Shown here: piece by piece, positions 1 through 18,568 of the stretch
Position numbering within the stretch: the first letter of the stretch is position 1
Layout of the letters: each line of letters starts with the position of its first letter
Source of the DNA: Petrosia ficiformis
Taxonomy: Eukaryota > Porifera > Demospongiae > Haplosclerida > Petrosiidae
Length of the DNA stretch: 64,000 nt
Assembly (NCBI GenBank): GCA_947044365.1
Contig: OX345636.1
Location: 7,460,001-7,524,000, forward strand
Direction of reading: 5' to 3'
Position numbers and translations under genes: made by a program
The notes under the pieces: generated by a model
What the model was told of the DNA's origin: nothing
What the model saw: only the letters and a program-made list of their open reading frames with translations
The model's database searches: none

Positions 1-885
1 CAAATCAGACTGTTTATTTACCTTTAAAACTCTTTTGTGTTTGAATGTCCTGATATCAATACTAATATCATATATACTGGTTGCATGGTTAGTACTGTTA
101 CTTATTAATCACATGTTTTTAATTAAGTACATACTACATCCTTTATCATGATTTATTCCACACATACATGTTAAACACATGTGTATAATATTATAATAAC
201 ATCTTTTTTGATAGTGACAACATGTTTATCATGAGGATTACTTCCCTCTCACTCTATAACTAGTTTTTTCCTCAAATAATTGGACATCAAAATCTATCTT
301 CAGCTTATATCAATCCCCATTTACCATTTTCTCATAGCATGTTAACCAATGAGCCCCAATACACCTCTACCAACATATCTGATAGCTGTATGGCTATGTG
401 ATAAACAGTCTTATAGATTATGATAATTTGATCTAACGGCCTTTAAACACTCGCATTTCATAATATTTGATATCCAGGGAAATGAATATCGCATTTAGTG
501 GGCTTCCTATATGTACCATGTATATAGAAAATGACAGAAATGTGAGACGATGAGAGAATTACTAGTCATTAGGAACAGTATGTTAGTCAGGGCATGATCA
601 CTGAACCATAGTGTGTATATAGATTCACCAAATCATTTGGGCCTAGGAAGAGTAGGGTTGGCATTTTAACAAGATTAATGATTTCCTTTTATATACTTCT
701 TCACTCATCCAGTGTCATTGTGGTTAACTTCCTAATGATATTTAATATATGATATTCATGTGACACACCATGACTAATGTACTATCCATGATGACTAGTT
801 GAGTATTTTGGGATAAGTATTTCATACGACTGGTTTTAACATCCTGTCATATATGAGACTAATTTTATAGTTTCTCACTTCCACC
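1..885. other. non-coding stretch, nothing recognised
   Basis: AT-rich sequence downstream of the TRAF gene. I see no exon with coding character, no repeat array and no RNA gene. Confidence 0.4.
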
Positions 886-1017
886 TTAATACCACAAAAG
901 AAGGAATACTAAAAATGGAATGAACATAATCATTAGCTATTAATATATTGTTATTCCTGTGTATACATACATATTCTATACTAAATGTATTAATACATGA
1001 TAAATAATAATAAGTAC

Positions 1018-6270
<5,253 letters not shown>

Positions 6271-6550
6271 AGGAAGTGTAGTATACTATGACACACCCAA
6301 ACTACCTAATCTAGTTATGTATTTCACACTCTACTATTATCTAATCATAAGTGTACACTCAACATCATGAAAAGATAAACATCATCTTTACTATAATTAT
6401 ATCATCACTAGAAATATGACATGTAATATTGAAATTAGTATAACACAAACTGCAATAGATAAATTTCCTATCATTGATTTAGTATTATTGAATAATACAT
6501 TATACACACTATAACAAGATTAAAGCCAGTACAGTGAGCATTTAGTATTC

Positions 6551-6723
6551 ATTATAATATTATATTATCTTGAAGTTGATTGTAGTCCATCTCTAGGTCA
6601 AAATCAGATGCTGTATATATAATTATGATAGGGTTATAATAATTATATTTATTATGAAAATCATTTTTCTTACTTTCAAATGTGTATTGTTGATGATGAA
6701 TATCTTGAGAAATATCTTGTATA
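6551..6723 (-). CDS. last two exons of an unrecognised minus-strand gene
   Basis: Two short exons fit together. The upstream one (about 6723-6675) follows ATTTTCAG and reads IQDISQDIHHQQYTFE, ending GAAA|GTAAGA. The next (6611-6551) follows TATACAG and continues in the same phase as SDFDLEMDYNQLQDNIIL, then TAA. Consensus splice sites and kept phase support a real 3' end of a gene whose body lies to higher coordinates. A further possible exon is about 7118-7027, but its phase does not join directly. The peptide is acidic and Gln-rich with no recognised domain. It would end about 280 bp upstream of the TRAF start codon, on the same strand. Confidence 0.35.
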
Positions 6724-7381
6724 TCTGAAAATTATAAAACCAATTACTATAAAGTATAATGAGAATTTATTATAGTACATTATAATTATAATTATAATGC
6801 ACTATAATACCATGGGGCTCATAAGAAGAGTTAATTACTTTACAGTTTACATAAAGGGAATACTTGTCTCCAGTTTCAAGTGTTACAGTAGATAATTCAA
6901 GTGTACTAAGTGTTTGTTTTCAGTTTGTCTCCTCCCTACATCACTTGTAAAGACTTCCCTTTGTGAACCTTAATTGGATTCCATTGATAAACTTTATAAT
7001 TATAGTATATGTAATATTATCATACCTTGAATATAATCACATGTTTCCTAATGGAACTTGTCATTTTATTGATACTCCAATCAATATATCCCATAATTGT
7101 AATGAGTGGTAGTATTATCTGTATAGTAATTATAATGATATCATACTTATTAATATGTCAAGATAAACCTGAATATCAGGAGTATCAGGTGATCAATACT
7201 CAATATCTTTTGAAATTTGAATACCTAGCTTATCACACTATAGACTATATGATATTATATACAAAACAGTTTGGTCAGTGAGTTTGTTATCTCAGATACA
7301 ATATATAATATCTCATTTATAATATAATTCAAGTTATATTACTATACTATTAGTACAGACAGTAATACACATAATATCTCA

Positions 7382-8015
7382 TTACCCTCGCCGCGTAGCG
7401 TAGGCGGAAGGGTACGGTAATCGTTTTGTCTGTGTGTCTGTGTGTCTGTTAGCAATTTTTCTGGAAAAATAAAAACATTGACATTTCAAAAGGGGTACTG
7501 GTAGACTTCAAATTATACAAGGAAAAAAAATAACGTAGGAATTCTTCTTAAACCTTTCGGTTATAAAGTTATCACAATGTTTATAACTCACGGTTACTGT
7601 TTCCAGACTTGAGAAGACTCGTGGAGGCATCTGGACACATCAAAAGATAACTACTCCTGTATCATGACTATCGCTAGCAAAGCACTACATAAAAGCAAAC
7701 AAAATTTGGGTAGTGGTTGCTACAACATCGATTACTGGCTCCAAGCATTCTCCATTACTTTCAAACTCCGCCTATTTCAATTTTTCAAAGTCATGTGCGT
7801 GCACGTTACTCGAACGTCAGCAGTCCTGTCTATGCTGTCTTTGTGGAATATCTCACAAGACGAATTGAGGATCTTTCTTTCTTCTTTCAGATAATACAGA
7901 GACTAAAATGTAAGACTTATAGTATAGACAAGGAAGAGACTAGTATAATCATACTAAAATCTTTCAGTTATAAAGTAATAAGTAGTGACATGTTAGTTGA
8001 TATAATTTATATAAT

Positions 8016-8054
<39 letters not shown>

Positions 8055-8263
8055 TATTATAAAAACTAACATGCCAGTACAGTTTTATAACTTAATATGT
8101 TTTATACATAAACTAAACAATCTAAAGTAAACATTCTCATTATTATATGACCATACAAACGAGCAATGATAATTATAATCTTTTGGCATACTATATTTCG
8201 AAAAAAATTATAGTTTGTATTACCTTGCCACGTAGGCGAGGGTCCCGTCCCGACGGCGCTCGT
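7382..8263 (+). mobile_element. dispersed 0.9-kb element, copy 1
   Basis: It starts TTACCCTCGCCGCGTAGCG and ends in a GC-rich tail (GTCCCGTCCCGACGGC). A second, highly similar copy lies inverted at 43218-44113. Both ends carry ACCCTCGCC-type motifs in inverted orientation, one with about 20 extra GC-rich bases. An open frame at 7664-7894 (MTIASKALHKSKQNLGSGCY at its start) is kept in both copies but drifts after about residue 44. No transposase is seen, so it is probably non-autonomous. Confidence 0.7.
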
Positions 8264-8562
8264 TTATAATATAATTCAAGTGCTAGTATATTATATTACT
8301 ATACTATCAGTACATACAGTAATACACATAATATATCATATATAGTATAATTCAAGTGTTAGTATATTATATTACTATACTATCAGTACATATAGTAATA
8401 CACATAATATCTCATTTATAATATAATTCAAATTATATTACTATAGTATATAAACCTAATAGTATAAGATGACTGGTATAATATTTCACACCTCTGAATA
8501 CCATAGTAAATTAGTAATCTCAGTTTACACTTGTCAGTATTTCATTTACTATTAATTATTAA

Positions 8563-8863
8563 CCCTTAGAGGGCTGATCTTGCTGGTGCTTCTACAGCAG
8601 ATATCTTGGCACTTTCTGTACCCCAAACTTGGCTCTTGTTCCGACATGGAGTACTATTTCTAGCAACTTGATTACCAGGACTCAAAAGTCCCCAAGCGCT
8701 TCATAGGACTAATTTAAATGCAGTGTTCTACCTCTTTTGACTGCAACTAGGGCATAAAAAAACAAAACTGCTGCATGTTAGCACCAGTTACACCGTGTTA
8801 CCAGGTGTTAAACCAAGAGAAATGACTTAGCTACTCACCAAATTGCATGGATGGGTTTATTGT

Positions 8864-8894
<31 letters not shown>

Positions 8895-9112
8895 GGGGGG
8901 GGGGGTTGGCAAGGAGGCATACTCCACCTTCGAAACCCATTAATGGGTTACAGGAGCAAAGGGCAACCGAAAAACCATCTACATTATTAGCCATTTTCAT
9001 GAGCTTATCCTTAACACCAATTACAAACATCTGGAGTGCTTTGTAATGCTAGGAACACACTCCCGACTGCATAGGGGTCATATCCCACATATATGGCCAT
9101 CAGCCATATGTA
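8563..9112. mobile_element. decayed piggyBac-like MITE, inverted relative to 1732-2186
   Basis: TTAA at 8559-8562 is followed by CCCTTAGAGGGCTGATCTTG. Shared blocks include the tcctacgaagtgctt region, the ctggagtgctttgtaatgctaggaac region and taggggtca, all in reverse order compared with 1732-2186. The right terminus has decayed. A (TG)n(G)n run at 8864-8905 interrupts it. Confidence 0.55.
8864..8905. repeat. (TG)n followed by a poly-G run
   Basis: TG repeats pass directly into about 28 consecutive G residues (8879-8905), an unusual tract in such AT-rich DNA. Confidence 0.9.
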
Positions 9113-10413
9113 AGAACACAAAGTAGACTAACTAATAACATAACACTTTATATTACAAAAATACAAATTATGAATACTAAACTGATGTGTATACTGTATA
9201 ATGTAATGGGTAATTTTAAACACTTCAGTTGGTTACAGGAGTTTCAATGTAACTTTATTATCCTCAATGTTGAATTGTTATTCCTGCTAGGTAATATCTA
9301 CATGTACTGGTTTCATTTCATCTTGATCTATATTGACTAGTACATATATATGTCATGATAAAGTATAGTAACAAAAATAATATTAATACAATATATATAT
9401 ATAGTATAGTATTATAGGTACAACCTGTGGCGTATTATTATCATGCCATCTGTGAAAACCACAGATGTTACTTACTCATTTCATAGTAATTAGTATATAC
9501 ATGAATTTATACTTGTAATAACAAATAACATCTGCCATAAAAGTTATCAGAATAGTCCAGTCGCCAGTTGCATGTAGGAACTATGGAATGCAATAATGAA
9601 TATTTTGCACATGATGTCACGATGTGATTACCAGTAGAAACGTATTGCTTACTATTAGCTGAAGTGTTCAAATTTAAAATTGTTGCTGCATGTATACTAT
9701 ACGGTATACTCTACATTGTATATTAGTGAAAAGTGGGCTAAACTAGAATCTTCAATGAACGTACCAATCTTTGTTTTACATACATGTACATGTATGTGGA
9801 AATACCAGAACAAACAATCCAAATGTCATTCTATCGATTTCCCAAGGAATCTAAAAAGAGAGCCGCACAAGTGTTTGAGACACCTGAGGAAGATATAGTC
9901 ATGTTTGCTCTCAACATGTTTGCTGTATCTCTCAAACTTGTCCTTTTGTCTCCAAACAAATATTAACACATTAGTTGAGAATTCTAGTTTTGCTCAGTTT
10001 TTGCTAATACAGAGTAAACTGTACAGTATCAACATAGCAAGAATTTTAAATTTTATTGATGCTTCAGCACAATACATTTCTGCTGGCAACCACACCACCC
10101 AATCATGACGTCACTTGTAATTATTAACACACCATTGCTTACATGCAAATCCATTATTTATTATGGTATGTACCTTAGTTACATTAACAATCTACATTAT
10201 CGCTACAATGTATGAACCTTATATACTTGTAAGCATTGCCTACCAAGAAAAGAAATCATTATATAGTCTTAGGAGTATATTATTAATGTTGTATTGAAAC
10301 TGAGTTTGAGGGTTAAAATAATATTTTTAATTTTTACAATGTAGCAACTTTAGAAAATGAATTCTCCATAATATTTCATTCCAGGTTGTGTTTGATAATA
10401 TTAAAGTGTAATA
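9113..10413. other. no confident gene
   Basis: Several short open frames occur here. One at 9784-9966 contains FYRFPKESKKRAAQV, which vaguely recalls a THAP-type zinc finger, but the expected Cys/His pattern is absent. Otherwise nothing recognised. Confidence 0.3.
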
Positions 10414-10534
10414 AATTTTGATCAGATACTTACCTTTAATTGATTGTCATTCTGTCCTTTTGTATATAAGAATATTAATAATAGATTCATTGCAAAATGA
10501 CAGAATCGGTTAAGGTAAGCATTTGATCAAAAGT
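10414..10534. repeat. inverted repeat with a splice-donor-like motif in each arm
   Basis: The arm near 10414-10460 (ttttgatcagatacttacct) and the arm near 10493-10534 (aaggtaagcatttgatcaaaa) are imperfect reverse complements over about 40 bp, with a loop of about 35. Read outward, each arm has an ATG shortly before AAG|GTAAGY; on the plus strand this gives MTESVK then GTAAGC at 10514. Confidence 0.45.
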
Positions 10535-12340
10535 ATTTTGTGGGAAAGTGTCCAGTTTTGAAAACTAGTAACACTAATATTAAATATTTATATAATTTAT
10601 TATATTAATAATTGTATATGTCTCTCCTCTAATAATAAACACATGAAGTATATGTTAATTTATGACCTGACTAAATAGACTGTTTTAATATGACTACATT
10701 ATAATCATAATTATAAATCATTAAGTCCCAAACACTACAATATATTATAAATATACTGTATATTTTGAAATCATGCAGTTTGATTTATAATGAATATAAA
10801 AGATGTCAGGTTGGAATATATTCATTACATATTATACCTGTGAGAAAAAAACTTCTCAAATATTTAAGCTGTTTTCTTGTGTCTTTGGCCAAATCTTACT
10901 TCATGAATTCATTTGACATGTATCCTTTAAAGACTCAATCCACATCTATGTGTAATAATAATAGTATATAACATTGTTGTATTAATATTCTTCTAAATCA
11001 AGATCTATTATCACTTCTCTAGATTCTAGATGAGATCAAAACATTTACATCACAAAGCAAAAGATGATAATATTAACCTGATATTTGGTTTCATCTCTTG
11101 AACAAGACTTCATATTAACTGAACTGTATCTATTGTGTACTCTTCAATCACATCTAATGATACAATTAACACAAACATTATGTAAACATTGTTATGTAAT
11201 AACACATAATAATAATGTAGTGATGGTATGTACATATAGTATGTACATGTACAGCCAGACCCTCACAGAAAGGGAGATGGTCTAGAAACACTGCTATACT
11301 GAAGTTGCTCTTTGGGAATGCAGTAATTATAATTACAGGCTTGGGTGTGGTCACACTAAATTAGCAACTGTAATCTCACTTCAATGGTCTTTTGATATAG
11401 CTATAAACTACAATCACATATCTGTCCTATGACTAGTGGAAAGTCAAATAATCCAGGTAGACATGAAACTATTTCCATCAATATTTGCTACTGCAAAAGA
11501 ACAGCAAAAACATTATAATGTATTACCAGACAAAAAGGAGGTAGACCTATGATCTCCATTAGCAAATCCTTGTATTCCTGGTTTCTATCTACAACTATGG
11601 CAGAAGATATAACATAACAAAACACTCTCATCATCACATGTACATAAAGATATTAATAGATTTAGTCATCACTGTTTATATTATTGACATGTAATAATTA
11701 ACCACTGTAACTATAGCTACAGTGGAACAACTTTATTATATCAATATTACCAGTCCATTACTATACAAGTGAATGGACATACCACACCAAACTAATTATA
11801 TCATAGATAATACTTTTACTACCTGATATCTTCTGTTTCAATTGAAATATCCAGTTAATAAATTAGTTCATTCAGTTTGCTTCTACTGTTCATGTCAGTC
11901 ATTCTATCATGATATCTGATGACTTATAGTGGACACTAGTGTTGTCTTTCTTGCAATCGTTCAAACACTCTTTTGTGTCTGGCTCAAGATCTCTCGTTTG
12001 CTCCCAAATTAGTGTTTCTACTGATACTACTTAGCTTCCCTAAAACTATAGTCTATGATATCTGGTATCAGCTTACGCTTTTCATAATTATTCATACTGT
12101 TTTGCATAATCTATAGGCGACAGTCTCATTCCCAGACTTGATGACTTGGAATTCAAATGACATGACACACCCAGTCTAGTTTGATGTTTTAGTGCTAATC
12201 CCAATCAGAATCAGAGATCAAGATCAGTTTGCATGTGAGCACGTGTTTGAACAAGTTTGCAGTAGTGTTGCAGCTGAGGACAACTGCCAACTGGACAACT
12301 GGACAAGTAGTCAAGTACCACAACGTGGGTTATGCGATAT
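10535..12340. other. no confident gene
   Basis: AT-rich DNA with short unremarkable open frames. I see no splice-bounded exon or repeat array worth naming. Confidence 0.3.
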
Positions 12341-12491
12341 TGTATGACCGAGATATGTATATATATATATATATATACTGTTGATCCAAAGTGTATATGA
12401 GGGAAATTATAGATATAATGGACTGCCTTATTTAAACGAGGTAAGATTTACTGTTCAGTTCATAATGTACATTGTAATGCATCATTTTAGA

Positions 12492-12569
<78 letters not shown>

Positions 12570-12590
12570 TAATTATATATGTATATATAT
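12492..12590. repeat. (TA)n-rich tract
   Basis: Interrupted TA repeats; a shorter run lies at 12357-12377. Confidence 0.9.
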
Positions 12591-12895
12591 AACATAATTT
12601 ATAATTTATACAGGGTTTCATTTACAAAATTTGTTAAAGAAGGGCAAATGAAACGTGGATTTTGAGTGGGCACCATACAAGGTTATCACAGTGTGCTTAT
12701 TGGCAAACAAATTTCAAGGTGGGACAAATCTATAGCAAGGGGGATGGGGAATGACTGATATATATATATAACAGACTTGTGGTTTGAATTTCAAAAATCA
12801 TACATCCTAATCAAGTATTAAGGACAAAGTCACAACAAGTGCATAAAATATTTCTTGGCTGTACATTGTACTAAAGATTAGTTAGTGACAGTCAT

Positions 12896-13114
12896 GAAGA
12901 GTAGTGAGCATGTATCATTGCTTTATAGAATGTATACTGAAGAGTAGTGAGCATGTATCATTGCTTTATAGAATGAATATTGAAGAGTAGTGAGCATGTA
13001 TCATTGCTTTATAGAATGTATACTGAAAAGTAGTGAGCATGTATCATTACTTTATAGAATGTATACTGAAGAGTAGTGAGCATGTATTATTGCTTTATAG
13101 AATGTATACTGAAG
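12896..13114. repeat. 43-bp minisatellite, about five copies
   Basis: The unit begins gaagagtagtgagcatgtat. A partial copy (with gatagtgagcatgtattgct) appears at about 14281-14325, after the hairpin, so the array was probably split or duplicated. Confidence 0.85.
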
Positions 13115-13560
13115 AGTTAGTGACAGTCATAGGTATTGTGACCCTTTTATCACTAGGCTCTTATAGTTACTATTTCTTGACTGTACATTGTACTAGTGAT
13201 TAGTTAGTGACAGTCATAGGTATTGTGACCCTTTTATCACTAGGCTCTTATAGTTAAGCTTTGTAGTCTCCTATATCTCTAGAATGCCCCATATTATTAA
13301 GTTTCTGTCTCTATTACAATGTATGATAATAATGGTAATGTAAAGGATAGAATGTGCTGACCTTTTATGTCTCTTCACAGTATAAAATGTTGAACACAGC
13401 ATACATTGTTTATCAAATTAATAATTTTTAATTATGTTTAAGTACATTTTTGGCATAATTTCTCTCTCCTTGACTTGTGTCATGTCTGCATGTGTTCACA
13501 TATAATAGCATCAATACTTGAAGTATAGTCATAAAAATGTATGCAAATACAAATGTAGTT
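13110..13560. repeat. 87-bp repeat unit plus unique flank, duplicated at 14318-15540
   Basis: About 1.7 copies of the 87-bp unit (gttagtgacagtcataggta at its start) are followed by a flank starting agctttgtagtctcctata. The same order, repeat then flank, recurs at 15270-15540 with small changes, so the locus is a duplicated block. Confidence 0.75.
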
Positions 13561-13959
13561 TTCACATGCCGGTTTCATTCTGCATGGAGGAGAAAGCATT
13601 GGCGTTTGTGAGCAAATAAATTCTTACAATAATGAATATAATAACTATTAATATTAAATCCATTGTATAATAATATTATATACTGTGATAAAGCATTGGA
13701 ATACTGAATGGTTGACACAATGACTGACACTAGGACTGCAGACAGTTCTGTAAGTGAAATAGAGAATAGATATCATCTGTAAGTGAAAAAGAATGCATAA
13801 ATAATTGATATATACAACAAACTGATCTTCATTGATGAACAAATTTTAATGAATATAATTATGATTGTATGATTACATGATATAATATAACTTACACCAG
13901 TATTTCTGCAATCTACAAGAAATATTCACCCCATTCAGAGAAAAAACAATGGAAACAAG

Positions 13960-14267
13960 AATAATAAAAAACATTTTCAATAAAAATGAAAGAAGATGTA
14001 GGGACGTCAAAACCCAAAAAGCATGTGAACAAGGTTGGGAGGCTAACATAGGACCCAAAATTAAACAAACCACTTCCATATAACCCTACATAAGTACAGC
14101 TCTTTGTATTTTGATTTGTAGTGGTGTAAGGACTTATGTAGGGTTATATGGAAGTGGTTTGTTTAATTGTGGGTCCTATGTTAGCCTCCCAACCTTGTTC
14201 ACATGCTTTTTGGGTTTTGACGTCCCTACATCTTCTTTCATTTGTATTGAAAATGTTTTTTATTATT
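13960..14267. repeat. near-perfect hairpin, 136-bp arms, 36-bp loop
   Basis: Positions 13960-14095 and 14132-14267 are reverse complements with, by eye, two mismatches. Short open frames on each strand across the arms mirror one another because of the symmetry and have no recognisable domain. No clear target duplication is seen. Confidence 0.9.
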
Positions 14268-14317
14268 CTTTAGAATGTATATTGAAGATAGTGAGCATGT
14301 ATTGCTTTATAGAATGT

Positions 14318-15282
14318 AGACTGATTTCTTGACTGTACATTGTATTAGTGGTTAGTTAGTGACAGTCATAGGTATTGGGACCCTTTTATCACTAGGCTCT
14401 TATAGTTACTATTTCTTGACTGTACATTGTATTAGTGGTTAGTTAGTGACAGTCATAGGTATTGTGACCCTTTTATCACTAGGCTCTTATAGTTACTATT
14501 TCTTGACTGTACATTGTACTAGTGGTTAGTTAGTGACAGTCATAGGTATTGTGACCCTTTTATCACTAGGCTCTTATAGTTACTATTTCTTGACTGTACA
14601 TTGTATTAGTGATTAGTTAGTGACAGTCATAGGTATTGTGACCCTTTTATCACTAGGCTCTTATAGTTACTATTTCTTGACTGTACATTGTACTAGTGGT
14701 TAGTTAGTGACAGTCATAGGTATTGGGACCCTTTTATCACTAGGCTCTTATAGTTACTATTTCTTGACTGTACATTGTACTAGTGATTAGTTAGTGACAG
14801 TCATAGGTATTGTGACCCTTTTATCACTAGGCTCTTATAGTTACTATTTCTTGACTGTACATTGTATTAGTGATTAGTTAGTGACAGTCATAGGTATTGT
14901 GACCCTTTTATCACTAGGCTCTTATAGTTACTATTTCTTGACTGTACATTGTACTAGTGATTAGTTAGTGACAATCATAGGTATTGTGACCCTTTTATCA
15001 CTAGGCTCTTATAGTTACTATTTCTTGACTGTACATTGTACTAGTGATTAGTTAGTGACAGTCATAGGTATTGTGACCCTTTTATCACTAGGCTCTTATA
15101 GTTACTATTTCTTGACTGTACATTGTACTAGTGGTTAGTTAGTGACAGTCATAGGTATTGGGACCCTTTTATCACTAGGCTCTTATAGTTACTATTTCTT
15201 GACTGTACATTGTACTAGTGATTAGTTAGTGACAGTCATAGGTATTGTGACCCTTTTATCACTAGGCTCTTATAGTTAAGCT
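14318..15282. repeat. 87-bp minisatellite, about eleven copies
   Basis: Very homogeneous units, each with gacccttttatcactaggct. They differ mainly in tgtattagtg versus tgtactagtg and in ggttag versus gattag. Period measured from successive gacagtcat positions (14361, 14448) is 87. Confidence 0.95.
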
Positions 15283-15540
15283 TTGTAGTCTCCTATATCT
15301 CTAGAATGCCCCATATTGTTAAGGATATAGTGTACTGACCTTCATGTCTCTTCACAGTATAAAAATGTTGAACACATACGTACATTGTTTATCAAATTAA
15401 TAATTTTTAATTATGTTTAAGTACATTTTTGGCATAATTTCTCTCTTCTTGACTTGTGTCACGTCTGCATGTGTTCACATATAATAGCATCAATACTTGA
15501 AGTATAGTCATAAAAATGTATGCAAATACAAATGCATGCC

Positions 15541-18290
15541 AGTTTCATCTAGAATCATTCTGCTGGTCTGCTCAGTCTCAAACACGCATAGCTACAACAG
15601 CTATTAATGTAGTTTCCACATGCTGGTTTCATTTGATTTCATTCAGAATCATCCTACTTGTATGCCAGTGTGTTGTAGCTCTCACACACATTCGTTTATG
15701 TACATGTACATGTACATGTACTACTTCCATTTACTTGCGACATCCTTAGCATTGTATTCAACACTTACAAGACACAAGAATATATAAATATATTATTTCT
15801 GATCATACATATACACACTGTGTACATGCACATTCATGTGCCTGGCATGCTAGCAATAGGTGTAGAAACAATTAACAAACAAGCAAGCAACCACAATGGC
15901 TTATAAAATATTGAAGAAGCCACTCTGGCTTGCCAATCAGCCAGCATGTACATGTATAGTAATGTATTCATTATAAGTTATTAATTTCAATTCCTGCTAT
16001 CAACACTGTTTACTGGAAAATGATACTGGTTGGATTTGAGCATACCTTAAAATAAATTTATTATTAGTGTTGCACCTATACAGTAATTTCCCTATATGGC
16101 TATATTTCACAATTCAAATTGCCTATATGCAGATCCAATCCAATATTGTCTGTGTGAAATACATGTACAAAATGTATATAGTTGTATTTATCTAGTTTAC
16201 AACTGTTCACACATGGTGTAATGTTAATTATTCTGTTGTTCATGTGCTATACATTCTTGCCAAAGTAGATATACATGTACATGTAGTTACAGGCATATTC
16301 AGCCAAAGTTGCACATATCTTCAGATTGTACTTGTGCAGTCTGAACAAGTGTATATAGAGAAAAAAAACATCCCTATGATTGCTTTACAAATTTAAGTGA
16401 AGACAAAAGTATCCCTATGACTGCTTTGTGGTGTCCAGCATTCAGTAATCATGGCTGACTTTATCATGCCTAAAACACATCAGCTTATTATAGTTATTAT
16501 TTTGATTATCTACTCTCCTGACCTTTCAAAGGACCTTGTAGAACTTTAGTGGTACATGTACATGTCAATAAAAAATCACTATACAGTACAGTAATTACTC
16601 ATCACAGTACAATAGTAGTAATTGATATACTTATGAATTCAGCATCACACTGGTGAGACTGTACTGACACTAGTGTTGTTTAATTTAGTATGGCAATAAT
16701 GTCCACTTGTAGTTGAATAATTTCTATAACTTTTAGTTTTGTTATAGTTGACATGTAATTTAGTTATAGTTTAGTTAATTAAAAGTCAAAATGCCTTACT
16801 AAAAGTGGTTTGGTTATAAACAACACTAACTGACAGCTACTATAATTAAGTAAATTACTCATTTACTTAACTCAATGATTTTTACTTTAGTTTCATAAGA
16901 TGTTGGAATCCAAGAATAACAGAATCAATTGTTTCATTTATAAAATTTCACAGGAGAGGATCGATACCCCTAAAATCCTCTACAGTACATTACAGGTTTA
17001 CAGTACCACCTCCCTCCACTCAGAATAACATTTGTATGAAGCCTGTATTAATTCCCTTTGATACACAAAACCAATTAGTTGTGTGTTTAATCACTTGTTT
17101 AATCTAATCTGCATTTCTGAGGAATTGTTTGTATATCTACATCTACATGTACCTGTAGTACACCTGTACATGAAAAATTAATCTTCATTCATTATGCATT
17201 ATACAGTATAATAATTATGTCAATAATAATTCACCATACAGTACATGTAGTTATACAGTAGTTTGACATAATTCATGTACTTGTCAATTGAACACCACAG
17301 TAGTGAGACAGTAATTACTGTTACATTATACTGACAGTACAACTAAGGTAATTACTGTTACTGTATGGTGAGATTTTATTGACATATACTGTATTATTAA
17401 TTTTTTTGCTATACAATGTACTTGTAATTAAGTACAACATACAGCTGTACATGTGTATAGTGCTTGAAATAACATTTTCCAGACATTTTGGCTTTGTCTG
17501 GACAAATTCCATTTGAATTGTCTGATTACACATATACTTATAATAATAATAATATAAATAAATACGAAAAGTGGCCTCATTAATTATTATTCAAGAGCAG
17601 TCATGCCCTAATAGGTCACTTCTATATCCCATAAGCCATAAGTGATACAGTAATTACTGTACTATACTGACAAGGTAATTACTGTTACTATATGGTGACA
17701 TTTTGTAGGTTATGTACATGTACATGTACATAAAAGCATTAATTGCAATGAAGTACAGTATATAGAAATTGACTATACAGTGCATGTAACTAATACCATG
17801 TTAGTAAACCTAGTTTAAAATTTATTAAACAACTACAACTTTAAGTTTACCAACTCTGTTTTTGCCTTCTCCATTTTTGCCTAAACACACTTTCCTTATA
17901 GTAACACAGTGTTGTTTGTATCGTGTTACTATAACAACTTCATAATAATGTTGAGCACCATAGTGATTTGTGTTGGTTACAAATATGCCTTTTAACATGT
18001 TACTAATTATTATACATAATATTCATTTCAAAAGAAGACTTTCACATATATATTATATACATTAGTTAATTATTATTGAATATTTGTTGTCAATGTGTTG
18101 ACTGCTCCTAAAGTGGAAGTAACTATTTGGTATCCTTCAGTATTCAAATTTATATACATGTATATATGTTCACTATAATGAAATTATATTTAGACTCAAA
18201 ATTGTAAATAAGGTACTTAGCAGCTGTTAATTAATGGAATATTGTGTAAATATTAGCTAACAAGTACCTCATGGTCTGAAATTAATTATG
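15541..18290. other. intergenic or intronic stretch, one small MITE
   Basis: Contains the MITE at 16671-16828, scattered acatgtacatgtac motifs, and repeated cagtaattactgt phrases near 17310-17360 and 17650-17700. A short inverted repeat (ttatagtaacac / gtgttactataa) lies near 17897-17932. No gene recognised. Confidence 0.35.
16671..16828. mobile_element. hAT-like MITE, 158 bp
   Basis: Ends are TAGTGTTGTTTAA and TTATAAACAACACTA. The 8-bp flanks ACTGACAC (16663-16670) and ACTGACAG (16829-16836) match at 7 of 8 positions, as for an hAT target duplication. Related copies lie near 20738-20910, 29398-29543 and 51465-51634. Confidence 0.65.
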
Positions 18291-18298
18291 TATTATAT

Positions 18299-18568
18299 GC
18301 TCTTCCTCTCAAACTCATCATTGTATTATTATTCTCGATGCTCTTCCTCTCAAACTTATCATTGTATTATTATACTCAATGCTCTTCCTCTCAAACTCAT
18401 CATTGTATTATTATTCTCAATGCTCTTCCTCTCAAACTCATCATTGTATTATTATTCTCAATGCTCTTCCTCTCAAACTCATCATTGTATTATTATTCTC
18501 AATGCTCTTCCTCTCAAACTCATCATTGTATTATTATTCTCAATGCTCTTCCTCTCAAACTCATCATT
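18299..18568. repeat. 41-bp minisatellite, about 6.6 copies
   Basis: The unit includes gctcttcctctcaaactcat. Because 41 is not a multiple of three and the unit lacks stops, all three plus frames stay open; these frames are not evidence of a gene. Confidence 0.95.

Noticed and set aside
7027..7281. 84-codon hydrophobic plus frame that looks like membrane helices
   Set aside because: AT-rich DNA often gives Ile/Leu-rich frames; no homology or splice context, and the minus strand has a competing exon-like reading.
9784..9966. Possible THAP-type zinc finger (FYRFPKESKKR)
   Set aside because: Lacks the Cys-Cys-Cys-His pattern and any splice-linked partner.
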